Of a DNA stretch of 64,000 nt, positions 61,731 through 64,000 are shown piece by piece. How positions within the stretch are numbered: the stretch's first letter is position 1; each line of letters starts with the position of its first letter. Both the position numbers and the translations under genes were made by a program. The notes beneath the pieces are model-generated. The model did not search any database and was not told the DNA's origin. It saw nothing but the letters and a program-made list of their open reading frames with translations. The DNA lies in contig CAYFPL010000001.1 in the NCBI GenBank assembly GCA_964344935.1, forward strand, positions 62,001 through 126,000. Direction: 5' to 3'. The DNA is from GCA-2731375 sp964344935. GTDB lineage: Bacteria; Pseudomonadota; Alphaproteobacteria; GCA-2731375.

Positions 61731-62267
61731 TCACCCCTGGATTTTGGCCGCCAGCGCCGCCAAAAGCTGGGTGATCAGGCCCCTGGCGGCCTCGTCCTGA
61801 AGATTGCCGTCGCCATCAAAGGCCTGGGCCGCGCCTGAGATGAAAATCTGTGGCCGGGTAACGATTTGGCCGTTCAATCCCACCAATACCTGGCGTAACT
61901 GATTTTGGGACAACGCAGTGCCCAGCTTGCCGGCACTGGCGCCCAGCATGGCCATGGGTTTGCCGTCGAACGGCTGATCCGGGGGGCGGGAGGCCCAATC
62001 GATGGCGTTCTTGATGACGCCGGACATGCCGAAATTGTATTCCGGCGTTGCAAGCAGCAAACCGTCAGCCGCCCTGATCTGTTCGCGAAAGGCCGCCACG
62101 GCTTCCGTGAAACCCTCGGCGTAGACATCCTCGTTGTAAGGCGTGATGGCGGATATATCCGCGATTTCGATTTCCATGCCCGCAGGCGCCAATTCCCCTG
62201 CGAGCCTGAGCAGCGAAGTGTTGAACGACTTTTTTCGCAGGCTGCCCGATATCCCCAATATTTTCAC
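61731..62267 (-). CDS. NADPH-dependent FMN reductase
   Basis: A 178-residue flavodoxin-fold reductase. ILGISGSLRKKSFNTSLLR binds the FMN phosphate; LLATPEYNFGMSGVIKNAIDWASR is the family signature. It could supply reduced flavin to the LLM monooxygenase, whose stop codon directly abuts its own, though the two are on opposite strands. It is followed by a GST-like gene 13 bases upstream in the same direction. Confidence 0.9.
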   Translation of the reverse strand: MKILGISGSLRKKSFNTSLLRLAGELAPAGMEIEIADISAITPYNEDVYAEGFTEAVAAFREQIRAADGLLLATPEYNFGMSGVIKNAIDWASRPPDQPFDGKPMAMLGASAGKLGTALSQNQLRQVLVGLNGQIVTRPQIFISGAAQAFDGDGNLQDEAARGLITQLLAALAAKIQG

Positions 62268-62280
62268 GTTTTCCTATCCC

Positions 62281-63048
62281 CTAGAAATCCAAAGGCAAAC
62301 TTAGATGGCGCTCATACATGCGGTCCCGATGCGCGATCAAGACCGGATCAACCGGCAGACTGTCAGGCGCCTGGTAGGCCTGGCGCAACAGGTCCGGCAT
62401 GGGATTGAGATCTTCTCCCATGGGGTCGGCCAGCTGCGAAAAACAGGCCCAATAGAGATCGGCGGCCGTGAACCCTTCGCCCACGAAATAATCGCTGCCC
62501 CGCGCCGCCTGTGCCCGCAGACGATCTGCCAGCATGGCCAGTATATCGGCGCAGATGGCCTCCGCCGCCTTGACCGCATCCGGCGAATGGCCATAGCGGG
62601 CGGCCAGGACTTCCGGCCCCTTGCGCATCCTGGCGTCGTCACCGGCAGCATCGAACAGAATGTCGATCAGCCGCATCCGCCTTTGCCAGGCGAAACCGCC
62701 TTCAGAGGCGATTTCGCTGATCAGCCCAAACATCTCGGCCCGCTCCGACGACGTATCTGGTATCAGGCCCGGATCGGGTGCCAGACGTTCGGCCAAAAGC
62801 AGAATTTCATGCCAGCCGGTAAGCGGCCTGTCATCCCCATAGACGGCGATGGGGGCATTATGATGGCCCGTCCATTCGAACAATTCCGGATTTTCGCGCC
62901 CGCCCTTTTGTCCCACGGGAAGGAAATCGATGCCCTTGTATTCAAAGACGTACTTGGCGGATTGGCTCCATGGCCCCGGCACCCCCATGGTCAGTGCCAG
63001 GCGCAGCCCGCCCATATCCCTAGCCTCCTCAACGCTCGCGTAGTCCAA
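62281..63048 (-). CDS. glutathione S-transferase-like protein
   Basis: A 255-residue GST-fold protein. The N-terminal thioredoxin-like part includes GVPGPWSQSAKYVFEYKGIDFLPVGQ and a cis-Pro region HHNAPIAVYGDDRPLTGW; the C-terminal half is helical with FVGEGFTAADLYWACF, the usual N-capping motif of GST helix 6. The pattern WSQSAKYVFEYKG lacks a clear catalytic Cys/Ser. Substrate unknown. First gene of a two-gene unit with the FMN reductase. Confidence 0.82.
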   Translation of the reverse strand: MDYASVEEARDMGGLRLALTMGVPGPWSQSAKYVFEYKGIDFLPVGQKGGRENPELFEWTGHHNAPIAVYGDDRPLTGWHEILLLAERLAPDPGLIPDTSSERAEMFGLISEIASEGGFAWQRRMRLIDILFDAAGDDARMRKGPEVLAARYGHSPDAVKAAEAICADILAMLADRLRAQAARGSDYFVGEGFTAADLYWACFSQLADPMGEDLNPMPDLLRQAYQAPDSLPVDPVLIAHRDRMYERHLSLPLDF

Positions 63049-63084
63049 AGCGCCCTCTCAGAATTGCATTTCTCCACTGCACTC

Positions 63085-63347
63085 ATACCAACCTGCGGCG
63101 ATAGGGACCCATATAGACGGATTATGGGCGCTTTCGGGTAGGAGCGTGCGCCGACGCGATGCGGGGTATCGTTAGGCGTGCGCGACGCCATCCGAAAGCG
63201 TCCATAATCCGCCCTGCGGGTCGCCGACGCACACCCTCGGATGGCGTCGAGAGCGCTTGCCGATGTCCCACATCGCCGGCGTACTCTCTCCTACCCGAGG
63301 GTGCGCAATGACGATCTATATGGGTCCCTATCGCCGCAGGTTGGTAT
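63085..63347. mobile_element. 263-bp MITE-like element with perfect 32-bp terminal inverted repeats
   Basis: Bases 63085-63116 and 63316-63347 are exact reverse complements over 32 positions (ATACCAACC...GGTTGGTAT). Inside are two further hairpins: 63118-63137 with 63192-63211 (19 of 20) and 63229-63241 with 63294-63306 (11 of 13). It carries no reading frame that looks like a protein. It fills most of the 343-base gap between the GST-like gene and greB. No target duplication of more than two or three bases is obvious. Transposase in trans would be needed. Confidence 0.85.
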
Positions 63348-63391
63348 TAGCCTAAAGCATATGGCATTCTTTGCCCCGGAGAATTTCGATC

Positions 63392-63946
63392 ATGTCCAAG
63401 GCATTCACCAAAGAAACCGACGGCGAAGACGAGGATTTGCCCGAAATCGCGGCGCCCCTACCGGCCGGCACCAAGAATTACCTGACGCCGGAAGGCCATG
63501 CCCGCCTGATGGAGGAATTGCAGAACCTGCGACGGGTGGAGCGGCCCAAGGTGGTGGAGGTGGTTTCCTGGGCCGCCGGTAACGGCGACCGCTCGGAAAA
63601 CGGCGACTATCTTTACGGCAAGAAGCGCCTGCGCGAGATCGACCGCCGAGTACGCTATCTGATAAAGCGGTTGGAAATCGCCGAAGTCGTACACCCGAGC
63701 CGGCAAAAGAACCGCGATCAGATCTTCTTCGGCGCCACCGTCACCTACGAAGACGGCAAGGGGGCCGAACGTACCGTCCGCATTGTCGGCGCGGACGAGG
63801 CCCGCCACGATCATGGCGAAGTGAGCTGGGTCTCCCCCATCGCGCGGGCCTTGCACAAGGCCACGGAAGGCGATGTGGTGAAGCTGCGCACGCCATCAGG
63901 CATCGAAGAGATCGAGGTCATCGAGATCACTTATTCAGACAAGTAA
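63392..63946 (+). CDS. greB: transcription elongation factor GreB
   Basis: A 184-residue Gre factor that enters the RNA polymerase secondary channel and triggers cleavage of backtracked RNA. The coiled coil carries the acidic tip in GNGDRSENGDYLYGKKRLREIDRRVRYL, cited here in part (GDRSENGDY), with RRVRYLIKRLE being GreB-like. The C-terminal FKBP-like domain follows (IFFGATVTYEDG, ARALHKATEGDVV). It has an extra acidic N-terminal lead (MSKAFTKETDGEDEDLPE). Start ATG 63392 with GGAG 10 bases upstream. Confidence 0.93.
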   Translation: MSKAFTKETDGEDEDLPEIAAPLPAGTKNYLTPEGHARLMEELQNLRRVERPKVVEVVSWAAGNGDRSENGDYLYGKKRLREIDRRVRYLIKRLEIAEVVHPSRQKNRDQIFFGATVTYEDGKGAERTVRIVGADEARHDHGEVSWVSPIARALHKATEGDVVKLRTPSGIEEIEVIEITYSDK

Positions 63947-63957
63947 GCGAGCGTGTC

Positions 63958-64000
63958 ATGTCCCAACCCCTCCCCCTCGAAGGTATTCGGGTGTTCGAGC
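63958..64000 (+). CDS. CaiB/BaiF CoA-transferase (partial, N-terminal 14 residues)
   Basis: The last 43 bases of the window start a new gene 11 bases after greB. The 14 residues MSQPLPLEGIRVFE match the opening of class III CoA-transferases (compare LDGVRVLDLSR at 6358). Identification rests on these few residues only. Confidence 0.6.
   Translation, partial: MSQPLPLEGIRVFE

Noticed and set aside
63229..63306. Inner repeats of the greB-side element as a CRISPR-like array
   Set aside because: Copies are inverted, diverged and only two, with no regular spacers or cas genes.

Overview
The window is a gene-dense, GC-rich stretch of a bacterial chromosome, most likely from a free-living aerobic alphaproteobacterium of the Rhodospirillales type. 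The grounds are gene content and order: a MarR/OmpR/EnvZ-like trio divergent from ilvE as in the petP-petR loci of alphaproteobacteria, liv-type ABC transport, many CoA-dependent and FAD-dependent catabolic genes, and short hairpin repeats of the kind common in these genomes. No rRNA, tRNA, CRISPR array, prophage or plasmid gene was seen. The assignment is inference; no marker gene fixes the genus.

Layout. 1-5455 (minus): a tight five-gene run encoding an AlsS-like TPP enzyme, a DUF1445 protein, an enoyl-CoA hydratase, a gamma-glutamyltransferase-like protein and the start of a D-tartrate dehydratase-like enolase. 5569-8477 (plus): a divergent run of enoyl-CoA hydratase, CoA-transferase and CitE-like lyase, then a lone radical SAM gene. 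9617-13336: an inverted repeat, cobS with an Ldh-family dehydrogenase, a TetR-like regulator, csaA and a small P-loop kinase. 13424-20445: a complete branched-chain-type ABC transporter (binding protein, two ATPases, two permeases) followed by a second Ggt-like gene and a DUF1330 gene. 20506-24534: an AT-richer 1,342-residue gene that reads as a NACHT/STAND-like NTPase with a C-terminal PD-(D/E)XK nuclease-like domain, a probable defence gene. 24712-31168: Crp/Fnr regulator, mandelate racemase-like enzyme, a palindromic intergenic element, petP-petR-envZ-like regulators, ilvE and an SppA-type peptidase. 31305-37297: FAD monooxygenase, a Rieske fusion protein, a Cys-rich regulator, a methyltransferase, a GrdB/PrdB-family selenoprotein with an in-frame UGA, and a GST. 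37302-44872 (minus): a seven-gene run suggestive of D-amino-acid or N-acyl amino-acid breakdown. 45040-54269: MFS transporter, P450, pentapeptide-repeat protein, dimethylglycine/sarcosine dehydrogenase-like protein, diguanylate cyclase and small genes. 54591-56876: cysE, cysteine desulfurase and ferredoxin. 56976-64000: acyl-CoA ligase, GMC oxidoreductase with a small subunit, two flavin enzymes, a GST, a 263-bp element with perfect 32-bp inverted ends, greB, and the first codons of a CoA-transferase.

How it fits together. Most genes point to scavenging of amino-acid derivatives, methylated amines and CoA-activated acids: uptake (liv, MFS, LysE), deacylation or transpeptidation (two Ggt-like enzymes, D-aminoacylase), amino-group removal (class IV aminotransferases), and CoA thioester chemistry (two CoA-transferases, two hydratases, a CitE-like lyase, an acyl-CoA ligase).

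The two strongest items for a second look are the selenoprotein at 35745-36674, where a standard gene caller would stop at UGA and split the gene, and the large NTPase-nuclease gene at 20506-24534.
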